Positions 7,654 to 16,237 of a DNA stretch of 39,454 nt are shown here, in pieces. A model generated the notes under the pieces. It did not search any database. It saw only the letters and a program-made list of their open reading frames with translations, and had not been told where the DNA came from. The stretch spans positions 1-39,454 of the forward strand of contig JAEXEN010000024.1 of NCBI GenBank assembly GCA_023400985.1, in the 5' to 3' direction. Source of the stretch: Bacillota bacterium (GTDB lineage Bacteria; Bacillota; Clostridia; Christensenellales; CAG-138). Position numbers and translations under genes: made by a program. Position 1 is the first letter of the stretch, and each line of letters starts with the position of its first letter.

Positions 7654-8532
7654 ATGGCGGAGCGGCTTTACTGCATCGTAAACCCCATTGCCGGGAGCGG
7701 ACGCGCGAAGGAGCTTTTTATAAAGGCGCGCGCGCTTCTTGAGGCGGGCGGCGTTGCGTGCGAAGTTAAATTCACCGAGTATCCCGGCCATGCGCGTGAG
7801 CTTGCGCAAGAGGCCGTTGAAGTTGGCGAGCGCGCGATCGTCGCCGTGGGCGGCGACGGCACCAACCAGGAGGTCGGCGCGGCGCTTTCGGGTACGGACG
7901 CAACGCTCGGCATCCTCCCGTTCGGCACGGGCAACGACTTTGCCCGAGCGCTCAAAGTCGGGCAGGATGTCGAGACTGCGGTAAGCATACTTTTGCGGGG
8001 GCATGTAAAGCGCGTGGACGCCGCTATGGCGAACGGCCGCTTTTTCCTCAACGTGGCGGGGTTTGGGTTTGACGCCGATGTGGTGCGCTACACGGAAAAG
8101 TACAAAAAGCGCTTCAACGGCATGTTCCCGTATCTGATGGGTATTTTTCAAGCGCTTACGCATTTGAAGCCCATCGATATGGAGGTGGAGGCGGACGGCG
8201 AGCGTTTCTTCGAGCGGGCGATACTGTTCAGCGCCTGTAACGGCACGCATCTGGCGGGCGGCATGAACCTTGCGCCGCTTGCGGATCCCTGCGACGGGCT
8301 GCTCGATTTCTGCATCGTGAAGGCCATAAGCGTGCCTGCGTTTTTGAAGATCCTGCCGCGCTATATCAAAGGAAAGCACCTAGGTTCGCCGCATATACGC
8401 TATTTCAAGGCGGAGGACGCAAGGATAAGCTGCGAGAGCGGGCATGTGCTCAACCTCGACGGCGAATTGGGAGAGCAAACGCCCGTGACGTTTACCCTTA
8501 TAAAGGGCGCGTTGAACGTATTTGTTCCGTAA
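7654..8532 (+). CDS. YegS/BmrU-type diacylglycerol kinase-family lipid kinase, copy 2
   Basis: A 292-residue paralogue of the preceding gene, 19 nt downstream. It keeps the canonical VNPIAGSGR at the N-terminus, GGDGTNQEV, PFGTGNDFAR and LDGE. The two copies share long co-linear blocks (NVAGFGFD, KKR.GM.PYL.GI..AL.HLK, LPR.IKG.H.G) but differ at most surface positions, so this is an old duplication. The GAGG six nt before the ATG is a good ribosome binding site. Distinct lipid substrates, or a heteromeric enzyme, would explain keeping both; neither is shown by the sequence. Confidence 0.88.
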   Translation: MAERLYCIVNPIAGSGRAKELFIKARALLEAGGVACEVKFTEYPGHARELAQEAVEVGERAIVAVGGDGTNQEVGAALSGTDATLGILPFGTGNDFARALKVGQDVETAVSILLRGHVKRVDAAMANGRFFLNVAGFGFDADVVRYTEKYKKRFNGMFPYLMGIFQALTHLKPIDMEVEADGERFFERAILFSACNGTHLAGGMNLAPLADPCDGLLDFCIVKAISVPAFLKILPRYIKGKHLGSPHIRYFKAEDARISCESGHVLNLDGELGEQTPVTFTLIKGALNVFVP

Positions 8533-8549
8533 AATAAGGAGGGGAAAGG

Positions 8550-9665
8550 ATGCAAAGACGCCGGCTAAAGGCAAAAAACAAGCGGAAAACGGCTTCGAGG
8601 CTCGTGCTCATGGTGCTTGCCGCGCTCGTTCTCATCGGCGCCGCGGTGGGGCTCGCGCTTGCGCTTAAAGGCAACAAGACGCTAAAAGCATCCGAACAGC
8701 TTCCTTTTTCGGCGGAGGCGACGCGGCTTTTCACGGGCAGCGGATTTTTGTACATCGCCGACGGCAAGCTCAACTACCTCGACTTAAGCGACGAGAGCAA
8801 GAACCTTTCGCTTTCCGTCAGCACCGCGGACGTGCGGCTCGCGGCCTCCAAAAGCGTGTATGCGCTCTACAACAGCTCCGCCGTGCAGATCGTGGGCGTG
8901 AATTTGCCCATCGAGTTTTCGGGCACGGTGCAAAGCGTGAAATGCGGAGCTTCGCATGTGGCGGTATATAGGCTCGATGCTTCGGGCAACGGCGCCATAC
9001 AGGTGTTCAACGCGAAGGGCGAGCGGACGGATAACGACATCGATCTGAACGCCGTTACGCTCATCAACTATGGTTTCCGCTCGGGCGACGACGATACGCT
9101 TTGGACGCTCACGCTCGATACCGAAAGCTCCACCCCCGTGCAGACGCTTACCACCTACGACCTTGCGAAATCTACCACCACGGGCGTCATCACCATAAGC
9201 GGGGAGCTTACGGAAACGGTCTCCTTTACGGAGCAAAGCGTATTTGCCGCGTGCACGGGAAACCTCCTGCGTTTCAACCGCACGGGCAACGCGCAGGCCT
9301 ACCGCGTGATCGTATACGGCTACAAGCTCGTCGACGCGTCGTTTAACGGTTCCCGCCCGCTTTTCCTGTTCGTGCCGCGCGACGGCGCATCGCTAAGCTC
9401 GGTGATGCTATTGGGTGTGGACGAAGGGGACGTGGCGAGCGAGCGCAGGGTGTTCTTAAGGCTTCCGCAAAACGCGCTTACGGCGGCCGTCGCAAACGGC
9501 AAACTTCTCGTATACTGTGCGGACGCGGTTTACACGTATTCCGAAAAGGGTACGCTCCTTTCGACGGAAACGTTTGAAACACCCATCGAAGGCGCAACGA
9601 AGCTGAACGATTCCTACATGCTGCTTAAGCGAGGGAGCGTGCTCTACCTTGCGCCCATCTCTTGA
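8550..9665 (+). CDS. DUF5711-like membrane-anchored beta-propeller protein
   Basis: A 371-residue protein with a very basic N-terminus (about residues 1-18), one transmembrane helix (about 19-40) and a long extracytoplasmic region rich in short beta strands with a repeating pattern (LYIADGKLNYLDLS, VYALYNSSAVQIV, VAVYRLDASG, LLVYCADAVYTYSEKG). This looks like a WD/PQQ-type propeller and matches what I know of DUF5711 proteins, which in Clostridia often sit beside a CvpA-like gene, as here. AGGAGG lies eight nt before the ATG. No catalytic residues are evident; a scaffold or sensor at the cell surface is a guess. Confidence 0.7.
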   Translation: MQRRRLKAKNKRKTASRLVLMVLAALVLIGAAVGLALALKGNKTLKASEQLPFSAEATRLFTGSGFLYIADGKLNYLDLSDESKNLSLSVSTADVRLAASKSVYALYNSSAVQIVGVNLPIEFSGTVQSVKCGASHVAVYRLDASGNGAIQVFNAKGERTDNDIDLNAVTLINYGFRSGDDDTLWTLTLDTESSTPVQTLTTYDLAKSTTTGVITISGELTETVSFTEQSVFAACTGNLLRFNRTGNAQAYRVIVYGYKLVDASFNGSRPLFLFVPRDGASLSSVMLLGVDEGDVASERRVFLRLPQNALTAAVANGKLLVYCADAVYTYSEKGTLLSTETFETPIEGATKLNDSYMLLKRGSVLYLAPIS

Positions 9666-9684
9666 ATGGGAGGATTTTGAAGTT

Positions 9685-10392
9685 ATGAACGTGCTGGATC
9701 TCATGGCGCTGCTCATATTTGCGCTGTTTATCTTCGCGGGGCTGTATAGAGGCTTTTTGTTTAACGCGCTTTCCGTCGGCGCATACATGGTGTCGTGGCT
9801 TACGGGGCTTGCGTTTATGGGCTTAGGGTCCGCGGCGGTCAAGGGCAGCGAATCGCTTTACGGCATGATGCTCTATTATGCCGAGGGGAGCGAGTACGTG
9901 AAGGATGCGGAGCTCGCGCGGACGACCATAAGCTCACTGAGCGCGGATCAGCTAAAGTCCATCATCGACGGCGCGGGGCTGCCGTACCCCATGGGGAAGG
10001 CGGTCACTCACAATATCGCGGTGGAGGCGTTTGCCAAGCAAAACATCACCACGCTGGGCGACTATTTCAACCAGACCATCGTGAGCGTATTCATCAACAT
10101 ACTCGTGTTTTTGGTGATCTTCCTCATCGTGCGCGGCGTACTTGCCTTCGCCATCAACGGCGTGGATTACGCGCGCGTGCTGCCGCAGTTAAGAAGCGGC
10201 GACGCGCTTTTGGGCGCGGGTCTCGGGCTGGTGCGCGGTATACTGGCGTTGTTTTTGATATTTATGCTTTTGCCCATCGTGCTGACGGTTCTCGGCGGCT
10301 TTGACGCGGTGACGCAGCTCGTGGACAACTCGCTTCTTTCCTCGTTTTTCTACCGCTCCAATTTCCTGTTAAGTATGATACCGGGGGTATAA
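9685..10392 (+). CDS. CvpA-like membrane protein
   Basis: A 235-residue protein with hydrophobic segments at about residues 5-25, 30-48, 135-158 and 180-215, and a periplasm- or surface-exposed middle loop. The N-terminal MNVLDLMALLIFALFIFAGL followed by YRGF is typical of CvpA (colicin V production) proteins, which in Firmicutes have a poorly defined role. An in-frame GTG/ATG extension to 9649 would overlap the preceding gene, but the ATG at 9685 has GGGAGG upstream. Likely functions with the adjacent DUF5711 protein (inference from recurrent gene order). Confidence 0.75.
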   Translation: MNVLDLMALLIFALFIFAGLYRGFLFNALSVGAYMVSWLTGLAFMGLGSAAVKGSESLYGMMLYYAEGSEYVKDAELARTTISSLSADQLKSIIDGAGLPYPMGKAVTHNIAVEAFAKQNITTLGDYFNQTIVSVFINILVFLVIFLIVRGVLAFAINGVDYARVLPQLRSGDALLGAGLGLVRGILALFLIFMLLPIVLTVLGGFDAVTQLVDNSLLSSFFYRSNFLLSMIPGV

Positions 10393-11463
10393 ATGGAACA
10401 GAAGAAACAAGAAAAAAACGGTGTTCTCAAAAAGATACTCATGGTGCTCATCTCGCTCGGCGTGATGGGCGTTATCGCGGCGCTCGACCCGAACGTATCG
10501 AGCATGGGCGACGCGCTCAAGCAGGCGAAGCCGTGGTGGCTTCTTGCAGCGCTTTTAAGCGCCGTGATGAGCTATGTGTTCAACATACTCATGCACAAGG
10601 ATATATGCCACATCGCGGATATCGACATGACGTTTTTTGAGTGCGCAACCACCAGCATGGTGGGGTTTTTCTACAATGCGCTCACGCCCATGCAGATAGG
10701 CGGACAGCCCATGCAGGTGTTTCAAATGCGCGGCTACGGGGTGCCCGTGGGGAGCGCCACCTCCATCACGCTCATTAAATACATGGCGTGGCAATTCGGC
10801 GTGGTGCTCATCGCCACCATAGGTATGATCGTGCTCGAGAAGCCGATCGCGGCGCTCGGCACGGCGATTCGTACGGTCGTCATGATCGGCTACGCCATCA
10901 ATGTACTGGTATTTTTGTTCGTGACCATCGCCACGCTCAACCCCAAATGGCTCACCACCACGGGCGATCGCCTGCTTGCGTTTTTCAAGCGGCATAAGAT
11001 CATAAGGAAGGATGCGACCTACGAAAAAGTCACAGGGGCTTGGAAGCGCGTCATGAACGATTACGCCATGGCCGTGAAGCTTATGTTCACGCGCAAGCTC
11101 CGGGGCGCGCTGCCGCTCTTATTTTTCGGCTTCATGGAAATCGCGTGTTTTTTGACGGTCACCTATTTTATTTACAGGGGCTTTGGGCTCGACGAATATC
11201 CACCGTATTATGTGGTATTGCTCCAATCGCTTCTTTCTATGGCGGTATCGTTCATCCCCATCCCGGGCGGGGCAGGCGCTTCGGAGGGCGGCTTTTACCT
11301 CGTGTTCGGCAGCCTTTTCGGGCAGGCGCTTCGTTTCCCCTCCATGCTTCTTTGGCGCATGCTCACGTATTATCTGAACATCCTGTTGGGGCTTGTGTTC
11401 ATCGTGGCCGACAGCCTCCGTAAAAACAGGCGGCGCGTGCCGAGAAAAGCACAGAACGAATAA
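10393..11463 (+). CDS. LPG-synthase transmembrane-region (YbhN/UPF0104-like) flippase-type protein
   Basis: A 356-residue integral membrane protein of the lysylphosphatidylglycerol synthetase TM-region family. About eight helices span residues 15-335. Family hallmarks are NALTPMQIGGQPMQVFQMR in the first half and FIPIPGGAGASEGGFYLVFG in the second. It lacks the C-terminal aminoacyl-transfer domain of MprF, so it cannot make lysyl-PG by itself; such stand-alone proteins are thought to flip or transport lipids. Its ATG follows the CvpA stop codon with no gap, so translation is coupled. The lipid kinases in the same run support a membrane-lipid context. Confidence 0.85.
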   Translation: MEQKKQEKNGVLKKILMVLISLGVMGVIAALDPNVSSMGDALKQAKPWWLLAALLSAVMSYVFNILMHKDICHIADIDMTFFECATTSMVGFFYNALTPMQIGGQPMQVFQMRGYGVPVGSATSITLIKYMAWQFGVVLIATIGMIVLEKPIAALGTAIRTVVMIGYAINVLVFLFVTIATLNPKWLTTTGDRLLAFFKRHKIIRKDATYEKVTGAWKRVMNDYAMAVKLMFTRKLRGALPLLFFGFMEIACFLTVTYFIYRGFGLDEYPPYYVVLLQSLLSMAVSFIPIPGGAGASEGGFYLVFGSLFGQALRFPSMLLWRMLTYYLNILLGLVFIVADSLRKNRRRVPRKAQNE

Positions 11464-11469
11464 AAACGC

Positions 11470-11494
11470 TTCGCCATGCCGTCGGTATGGCGAA
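11470..11494 (+). terminator. Weak hairpin between the membrane protein and methyltransferase genes
   Basis: An 11-bp stem with one G-T wobble (11470-11480 with 11484-11494) and a 3-nt loop. Only a short, interrupted T-run follows, so it may be a partial terminator or an RNA-stability hairpin rather than a full stop. Confidence 0.4.
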
Positions 11495-11517
11495 CTTTCC
11501 GTAAGAGAGGTAACAAA

Positions 11518-12363
11518 ATGTACCTGGCCGCAAACTGGCGCGATTATGAAATACTGGACGCGGGCGACGGCAACAAGCTGGAGCGCTGGGGCGACGTGGT
11601 TTTACTGCGCCCCGATCCGCAGGCGATATGGCCTATGGGGGAACAGGACCGCGCCCCGGACGCGCAGTACCTCCGCTCGCCCACGGGCGGCGGGCACTGG
11701 GAGTTTCATGCAAACTTACCCGAGAGCTGGAATATACGTTATCGCGACCTTAACTTCGTCGTGCGCCCCACGGGCTTCAAGCACACGGGGCTTTTTCCCG
11801 AGCAGGCGGTCAACTGGGATTTCATGCGGGAAAAGGCGAAGGGGAGAAAGCCGAGCATTTTGAACTTGTTCGCCTATACCGGCGGTGCGACCTGTGCGCT
11901 GGCGGCCGCGGGCGCGCAGGTGACGCATGTGGACGCGGCAAAGGGCATGGTGGCGTGGGCGAAGGAGAACCTCCACGCCTGCGGATTAAGCGAAGCGCCC
12001 GTAAGGTTCATCGTGGACGACGCGTTGAAATTCGTGCTTCGCGAGCAGCGGCGTGGTAAGACCTACGACGGCATACTCATGGACCCGCCCAGCTACGGGC
12101 GCGGCCCGAATGGGGAAATGTGGAAAATGGAGGACGATCTTTACCCTCTCGTGGCGGAATGCGTGAAGCTACTGAGCGGCGATCCGGTGTTTTTCCTCAT
12201 CAACTCCTATACCACCGGGCTTGCGTCGAGCGTGCTCACGAATGTGCTGAGGACCGCGCTCAAAAAACACGGTGGCACGGTGGAGGCGGACGAGGTCGGC
12301 CTTCCCATCATGCGCGGCAAGCTGAAGCTGCCCTGCGGCGCGAGCGGGCGCTGGTACCTTTAG
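11518..12363 (+). CDS. RlmI-like SAM-dependent methyltransferase
   Basis: A 281-residue class I methyltransferase of the group that includes 23S rRNA m5C enzymes (Methyltrans_SAM family). Motif I is LNLFAYTGGATCAL (about residues 116-129), the acidic end of strand 2 is VDAAKG (138-143), and the catalytic MDPPSYGRG lies at 188-196. Unlike RlmI it has no N-terminal PUA domain, and its N-terminus (MYLAANWRDYEILDAG) is the shorter form seen in many Firmicutes. The ATG at 11518 follows GAGAGG; an in-frame extension to 11476 would enter the intercistronic hairpin. It is directly joined to a pseudouridine synthase gene, which supports an RNA target. Confidence 0.85.
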   Translation: MYLAANWRDYEILDAGDGNKLERWGDVVLLRPDPQAIWPMGEQDRAPDAQYLRSPTGGGHWEFHANLPESWNIRYRDLNFVVRPTGFKHTGLFPEQAVNWDFMREKAKGRKPSILNLFAYTGGATCALAAAGAQVTHVDAAKGMVAWAKENLHACGLSEAPVRFIVDDALKFVLREQRRGKTYDGILMDPPSYGRGPNGEMWKMEDDLYPLVAECVKLLSGDPVFFLINSYTTGLASSVLTNVLRTALKKHGGTVEADEVGLPIMRGKLKLPCGASGRWYL

Positions 12364-13707
12364 ATGATCCATATCCTATACGAAGACAACCATCTTCTCG
12401 TGGCCGAAAAGCCGGAAAACATGCCTGTGCAGGCGGATGCTTCCGCCGATTTGGACATGCTTTCGGCTTTGAAGGCGTATGTGAAGGAAAAGTATCATAA
12501 GCCCGGCGAGGTCTATTTGGGGCTCGTGCACCGGCTCGACCGCCCCGTGGGCGGGGTGATGGTGTTCGCGCGTACGTCTAAGGCCGCCGCGCGGCTGAGC
12601 GGGCAGATAAGTTCCCGCTCGGCGAAAAAACGCTATGTTGCGGTGGTGGAGGGGGATCCTCCCGCCAGTGGGGAGCTTTTTGACTATATCGTTCGCGACG
12701 AGACTACGGGGAACGCATATATCGCCCGCGAGGGCGAGGCAAACGCAAAGCCCGCCTCCTTAAGCTTTCGGACCGCGGCGAAAAAGGGCGGGCTTGCGCT
12801 TATGGACGTTTCGCTCCATACGGGGCGGCACCACCAGATACGCTTGCAGCTGAGTACATTTGGCTTCCCGATTTGGGGCGACCAAAGATATAACAAGACC
12901 GCAAGGCCGGGGGAGCAGATCGCGCTTTACGCGTATTTGCTCACGGTCGAGCATCCCACGAAAAAAGAGGTGCTCACGTTCACGAGCCTCCCCTCTGGCG
13001 GCGTCTGGAGCCGGTTTCAAACGGAGCTTGACGGCCTTGCAAACGGGCTTGAAATCGTGTATATTGACAACTGCGTAATCGCCGTGAATAAAAGCGCGGG
13101 CGTGAGCGTCGCCATGGCGGACGGCGGGGAAAATACGCTTGAGGAGCGATTGAACGCCATGTACGGTAAGGTATTTCCCGTGCACAGGCTCGATTCCGCC
13201 ACGAGCGGCCTTGTATTGTTCGCGAGGAACGAGCAGGCCAGAGAAGCGCTCGATCTCGCCATGCGGGGAAGAACGCTTGAAAAGTACTACGTCTGCCGCG
13301 TGAAGGGAACACCCGAGGCGCGCGAAGCCGTCCTCACGGCCTACTGTGTAAAAGATGAGGCTAACGCGCGCGTAACGGTGTACGACAAACCCATTAAAGG
13401 CGCCAAGGAAATGGTCACCGCCTACCGGGTGCTGTCATGTGACGGCGCGACCTCCCTTTTGGAGGTGAAGCTCGTCACCGGACGCACCCATCAGATACGC
13501 GCGCATATGGCGCATATCGGCCATCCGGTTTTGGGCGACGAGAAGTACGGCGATTTTGCGTTCAACCGCGCGCAAAAGGCAAGCAGGCTTTATCTGAGCG
13601 CCGTGCGCATCGTGCTTCATTTTGAAAAGGCAAGCCCGCTTTCCTCCCTCGATGGCAAAAGCCTCACGGTCGAGCCGCCGTTTGAACGTGAAAACTACGC
13701 TCCGTAA
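12364..13707 (+). CDS. Tandem double-domain RluA-family pseudouridine synthase
   Basis: A 447-residue protein that contains two complete RluA-type catalytic domains in one frame. Domain 1 (about residues 1-210) has VHRLDRPVGGVMVFA with catalytic aspartate D59 and GRHHQIR at 154-160. Domain 2 (about 225-447) has VHRLDSATSGLVLFA with D277 and GRTHQIRAHMAHIGHPVLGD at 373-392. A normal RluA enzyme is 220-320 residues with one such domain. There is no S4 domain. Both active sites look intact, and domain 2 is closer to the consensus. The ATG directly abuts the methyltransferase stop. It should isomerise uridines in rRNA or tRNA; whether each domain has its own site is unknown. Confidence 0.92.
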   Translation: MIHILYEDNHLLVAEKPENMPVQADASADLDMLSALKAYVKEKYHKPGEVYLGLVHRLDRPVGGVMVFARTSKAAARLSGQISSRSAKKRYVAVVEGDPPASGELFDYIVRDETTGNAYIAREGEANAKPASLSFRTAAKKGGLALMDVSLHTGRHHQIRLQLSTFGFPIWGDQRYNKTARPGEQIALYAYLLTVEHPTKKEVLTFTSLPSGGVWSRFQTELDGLANGLEIVYIDNCVIAVNKSAGVSVAMADGGENTLEERLNAMYGKVFPVHRLDSATSGLVLFARNEQAREALDLAMRGRTLEKYYVCRVKGTPEAREAVLTAYCVKDEANARVTVYDKPIKGAKEMVTAYRVLSCDGATSLLEVKLVTGRTHQIRAHMAHIGHPVLGDEKYGDFAFNRAQKASRLYLSAVRIVLHFEKASPLSSLDGKSLTVEPPFERENYAP

Positions 13708-13734
13708 AAGGGAGCGAAAATTTAAAGAGGTACT

Positions 13735-14397
13735 ATGCAGAAATTCAGCGTATTGGAGATTATCGGGCCCCGTATGATCGGCCCGTCGAGCTCGCACACG
13801 GCGGGTGCGGCAAGGCTTGCGCATGTGGCCTACAAACTGGCGGGCGGAGGCGTAAAAAGCGCCGAGATCACGCTTTACGGCTCCTTTGCGGAGACAGGCC
13901 GCGGCCACGGCACCGATAAGGCGCTCATCGCGGGCATTTTGGGCATGGAGCCCGATGACGAGAACTTGAGGATATCGCCTGAGATCGCCAGGGAGCGCGG
14001 GGTGGATATTCGCATCATGTTCAGCGACGAGCTCGTGGAGGCACCCAACACCGCGCGCATCAAAACGGTGAACTCGAAGGGGGAAGTATCCGAGCTTGTG
14101 GGCGTATCCGTGGGCGGCGGGAATATACTCGTCACGGAATTGAACGGCGTGAAGCTCAAATTTACGGGCGAGTACCCCACGCTGGTGCTCCGTCACCACG
14201 ACGTGCCGGGGGTCATCACCTCGGTCACGGGCATACTCGCCAAGGAGCAGATCAACGTCGCCTTTATGCGCGTGTTCCGGCACGTCAAGCGGCAGGATGC
14301 GTATATGGTGATCGAGACCGATACGCCCGTGCCCGAGCGTACCATTGCGCTTATCAAAGACTGGTGTCCCGAGATCACGGAGGTAAAGGCGCTATGA
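13735..14397 (+). CDS. sdaAB: L-serine dehydratase, iron-sulfur-dependent, beta subunit
   Basis: A 220-residue subunit of the oxygen-sensitive [4Fe-4S] L-serine dehydratase, which deaminates serine to pyruvate and ammonia. The N-terminal domain has IGPSSSHTAGAARLAH (about residues 15-30) and the C-terminus is an ACT domain (about 147-220, VLRHHDVPGVITSVTGILA). AAAGAGG precedes the ATG. Its last codons overlap the start of the alpha subunit (ATGA), typical for this pair, so stoichiometric co-translation is expected. This two-subunit form is characteristic of Firmicutes. Confidence 0.96.
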   Translation: MQKFSVLEIIGPRMIGPSSSHTAGAARLAHVAYKLAGGGVKSAEITLYGSFAETGRGHGTDKALIAGILGMEPDDENLRISPEIARERGVDIRIMFSDELVEAPNTARIKTVNSKGEVSELVGVSVGGGNILVTELNGVKLKFTGEYPTLVLRHHDVPGVITSVTGILAKEQINVAFMRVFRHVKRQDAYMVIETDTPVPERTIALIKDWCPEITEVKAL

Positions 14398-15284
14398 GCT
14401 ACGATTTTCGTTCGGGCGAGGAACTCCTTGCCCTTTGCAAACAGGAGAACCTGCCCATTTACGCGATTATGCTCAAAAGCGAGCTTGAACGCGAGGAATA
14501 CGACGCGGAAACGCTGCATGACGAGATGCAAAAAAACCTAGATACCATGCGGGCGTCCGTCAAAAGCGGCATCGAGGACGCGCAGGTCACCGTAAGCGGC
14601 CTCATGGGCGGCGACGCGGAGCTCCTCTACTCTTACGCGGACAAATCGCTTTGCGGGAGCAGGATGAGCCGTGCGGCGGCCGCCGCCATGGGCGTCCTCG
14701 AGGTGAACGCTTCCATGGGCAGGATCGTGGCCGCGCCCACGGCGGGCGCGTCCGGCGTATTGCCGGGCACGCTTTTGACCTGCGCAAAGGACCTGAATTG
14801 GGATGACGAAATGCTCATCAACGGGCTTTATACCGCGGGTGCCATCGGCGCATTGGTCGCGGCAAACGCCTCCATTTCGGGCGCCGCGGGCGGCTGCCAG
14901 GCGGAAACGGGCACGGCCGCGGCCATGGCCGCGGCGGCTTTGGCAGAGCTTTCGGGCGGCTCGCCGGAAGCGGCACTCCACGCGGCAGCCATCGCCTTAA
15001 AAAATATTCTGGGCCTCGTGTGCGATCCCGTGGCGGGCCTCGTGGAATGCCCGTGCATCAAACGAAACGCCATAGGCGCCGCCAACGCCATGCTGAGCGC
15101 GGACTTGGCGCTTGCGGGCATAAGAAGCGTAATCCCCTTTGACGAGGTGACCACCGCCATGAAAAACGTGGGCCGCGCGATGAGCAGCGACCTAAGGGAA
15201 ACCGCCCGCGGCGGCCTCGCCGCCACACCCACGGCTAAGGCGCTCAGAAAAAAGCTCGGTCTGTACGGGGCGGGGCGCGAGTGA
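14394..15284 (+). CDS. sdaAA: L-serine dehydratase, iron-sulfur-dependent, alpha subunit
   Basis: A 296-residue catalytic subunit. Cysteines expected to hold the [4Fe-4S] cluster are in place: GGCQAETG (C168), LGLVCDPVAGLVECPC (C210, C219) and KRN immediately after. PTAGASGVLPG at 115-125 is the conserved substrate-binding glycine-rich segment. The start at 14394 overlaps the sdaAB stop by the ATGA arrangement; an upstream in-frame start would lie inside sdaAB. It is the last gene of the co-directional run and is followed by a strong terminator. Confidence 0.96.
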   Translation: MSYDFRSGEELLALCKQENLPIYAIMLKSELEREEYDAETLHDEMQKNLDTMRASVKSGIEDAQVTVSGLMGGDAELLYSYADKSLCGSRMSRAAAAAMGVLEVNASMGRIVAAPTAGASGVLPGTLLTCAKDLNWDDEMLINGLYTAGAIGALVAANASISGAAGGCQAETGTAAAMAAAALAELSGGSPEAALHAAAIALKNILGLVCDPVAGLVECPCIKRNAIGAANAMLSADLALAGIRSVIPFDEVTTAMKNVGRAMSSDLRETARGGLAATPTAKALRKKLGLYGAGRE

Positions 15285-15300
15285 GCAAAAGCAGACAAGA

Positions 15301-15347
15301 AAATAACAGGGGGTGCGGTAAATCTGCCGTACCCCCTGCTGTTTTAC
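15301..15347. terminator. Bidirectional terminator between sdaAA and the radical SAM gene
   Basis: A GC-rich 12-bp stem with one G-T pair (15307-15318 with 15327-15338) that can extend by two pairs to a 4-nt loop, preceded by AAATAA and followed by TGTTTTA. It serves two converging genes. Confidence 0.85.
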
Positions 15348-15359
15348 ATTTATGGCCCC

Positions 15360-16223
15360 CTAAAACAGCCGCATTTGCTCAGCCTTCGGCCCGAGGGTAT
15401 GCAGGTAGCGGAACGCATTGTCCACGCCGCACAAAATACCGTGCTTGGCGCAGGTCTCTTTGATGAGCGCCATGAGAGGCGGACTGTTCGGGCTTACGAC
15501 CTCGTAGGAATTGCCGTAGGCCTTGGTGTATTTTTCCTTAAGGCCGGGAAAATGCCTGTCGAGCATTTTGTAGTAATACTCGCGGTTGCCGTCGCGCAGC
15601 GTCATGCCGATGTTGAAGCAGAGTATTCCTTTCACACCCGCGCGGACGCAGTAATCGAGAAGCCCGCGAATATTTTCCTCCGTGTCGTTGAGAAAGGGGA
15701 GGAAGGGCGAAAGCCATACCACCGTGGGGATGCCGTGCTCCTTGAGCGTCATGAGCATTTCGAAGCGCTCGCGGGTGGTGCTAACATGCGGCTCCACGAT
15801 CTTGCATAGCGTCTCGTCATAGGTAGTAAGCGTCATTTCCACCACGCATTTTGCTTTTTGGTGGATGCTTTTATATAGATCGAGGTCGCGGAGGCACCGG
15901 CTCGATTTGGTTTGGATGGCGAGGCCGAAGCCGCGCCTCTCGATCACCTCCAAACAGCGCCGCGTGAGGAGAAGCTTTTCTTCCGCGTGGAGGTACGGGT
16001 CGGTCATCGCGCCGGTAGATACCATGCATTTTTCGCGCTTTTTTGAAAGCGCCGCGTCGAGAAGCTCCGGCGCGTTGCGCTTCACTTCGACGTCTTCAAA
16101 GTCGTGCTGCATATTGTAACAGAGGCTGCGCGAGTCGCAATAGATGCAGCCGTGCGTGCAGCCCCTGTAAAAATTGGTCCCGTTGGTTGCGGATAAAATG
16201 CCTTTCGCATCCTTGAAGTGCAT
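15360..16223 (-). CDS. SplB/Rv2578c-like radical SAM protein
   Basis: A 287-residue radical SAM enzyme. The cluster-binding motif is CTHGCIYC (C22, C26, C29), inside NGTNFYRGCTHGCIYCDSR. The order of later motifs (STGAMTDPY, AIQTKSSR, VEMTLTTYDE, WLSPFLPFLND) is that of the spore-photoproduct-lyase-like group of short radical SAM proteins, which are widespread in Clostridia and mostly uncharacterised. It is shorter than true SplB and lacks a recognisable lesion-binding extension, so DNA repair should not be assumed. AAGGAG precedes the ATG. It follows the AraC/GyrI-like gene in the same direction. Confidence 0.85.
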   Translation of the reverse strand: MHFKDAKGILSATNGTNFYRGCTHGCIYCDSRSLCYNMQHDFEDVEVKRNAPELLDAALSKKREKCMVSTGAMTDPYLHAEEKLLLTRRCLEVIERRGFGLAIQTKSSRCLRDLDLYKSIHQKAKCVVEMTLTTYDETLCKIVEPHVSTTRERFEMLMTLKEHGIPTVVWLSPFLPFLNDTEENIRGLLDYCVRAGVKGILCFNIGMTLRDGNREYYYKMLDRHFPGLKEKYTKAYGNSYEVVSPNSPPLMALIKETCAKHGILCGVDNAFRYLHTLGPKAEQMRLF

Positions 16224-16237
16224 GGGCTTCTCCTTAC

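Noticed and set aside
7588..8379. A 263-codon minus-strand frame antisense to lipid kinase copy 2
   Set aside because: Long only because of high GC content; the plus strand carries all DagK motifs.
8550..9665. DUF5711-like protein as a possible quinoprotein (PQQ) dehydrogenase
   Set aside because: No tryptophan-docking repeats or catalytic residues are visible; only the general propeller pattern is shared.
13435..14283. A 282-codon minus-strand frame antisense to sdaAB and the end of the RluA fusion
   Set aside because: No family resemblance or ribosome binding site; the coding frames on the plus strand are unambiguous.
15360..16223. Spore photoproduct lyase (splB) assignment for the radical SAM protein
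   Set aside because: Only the general SplB-like group can be supported; length and motifs fit the uncharacterised Rv2578c-like branch better.
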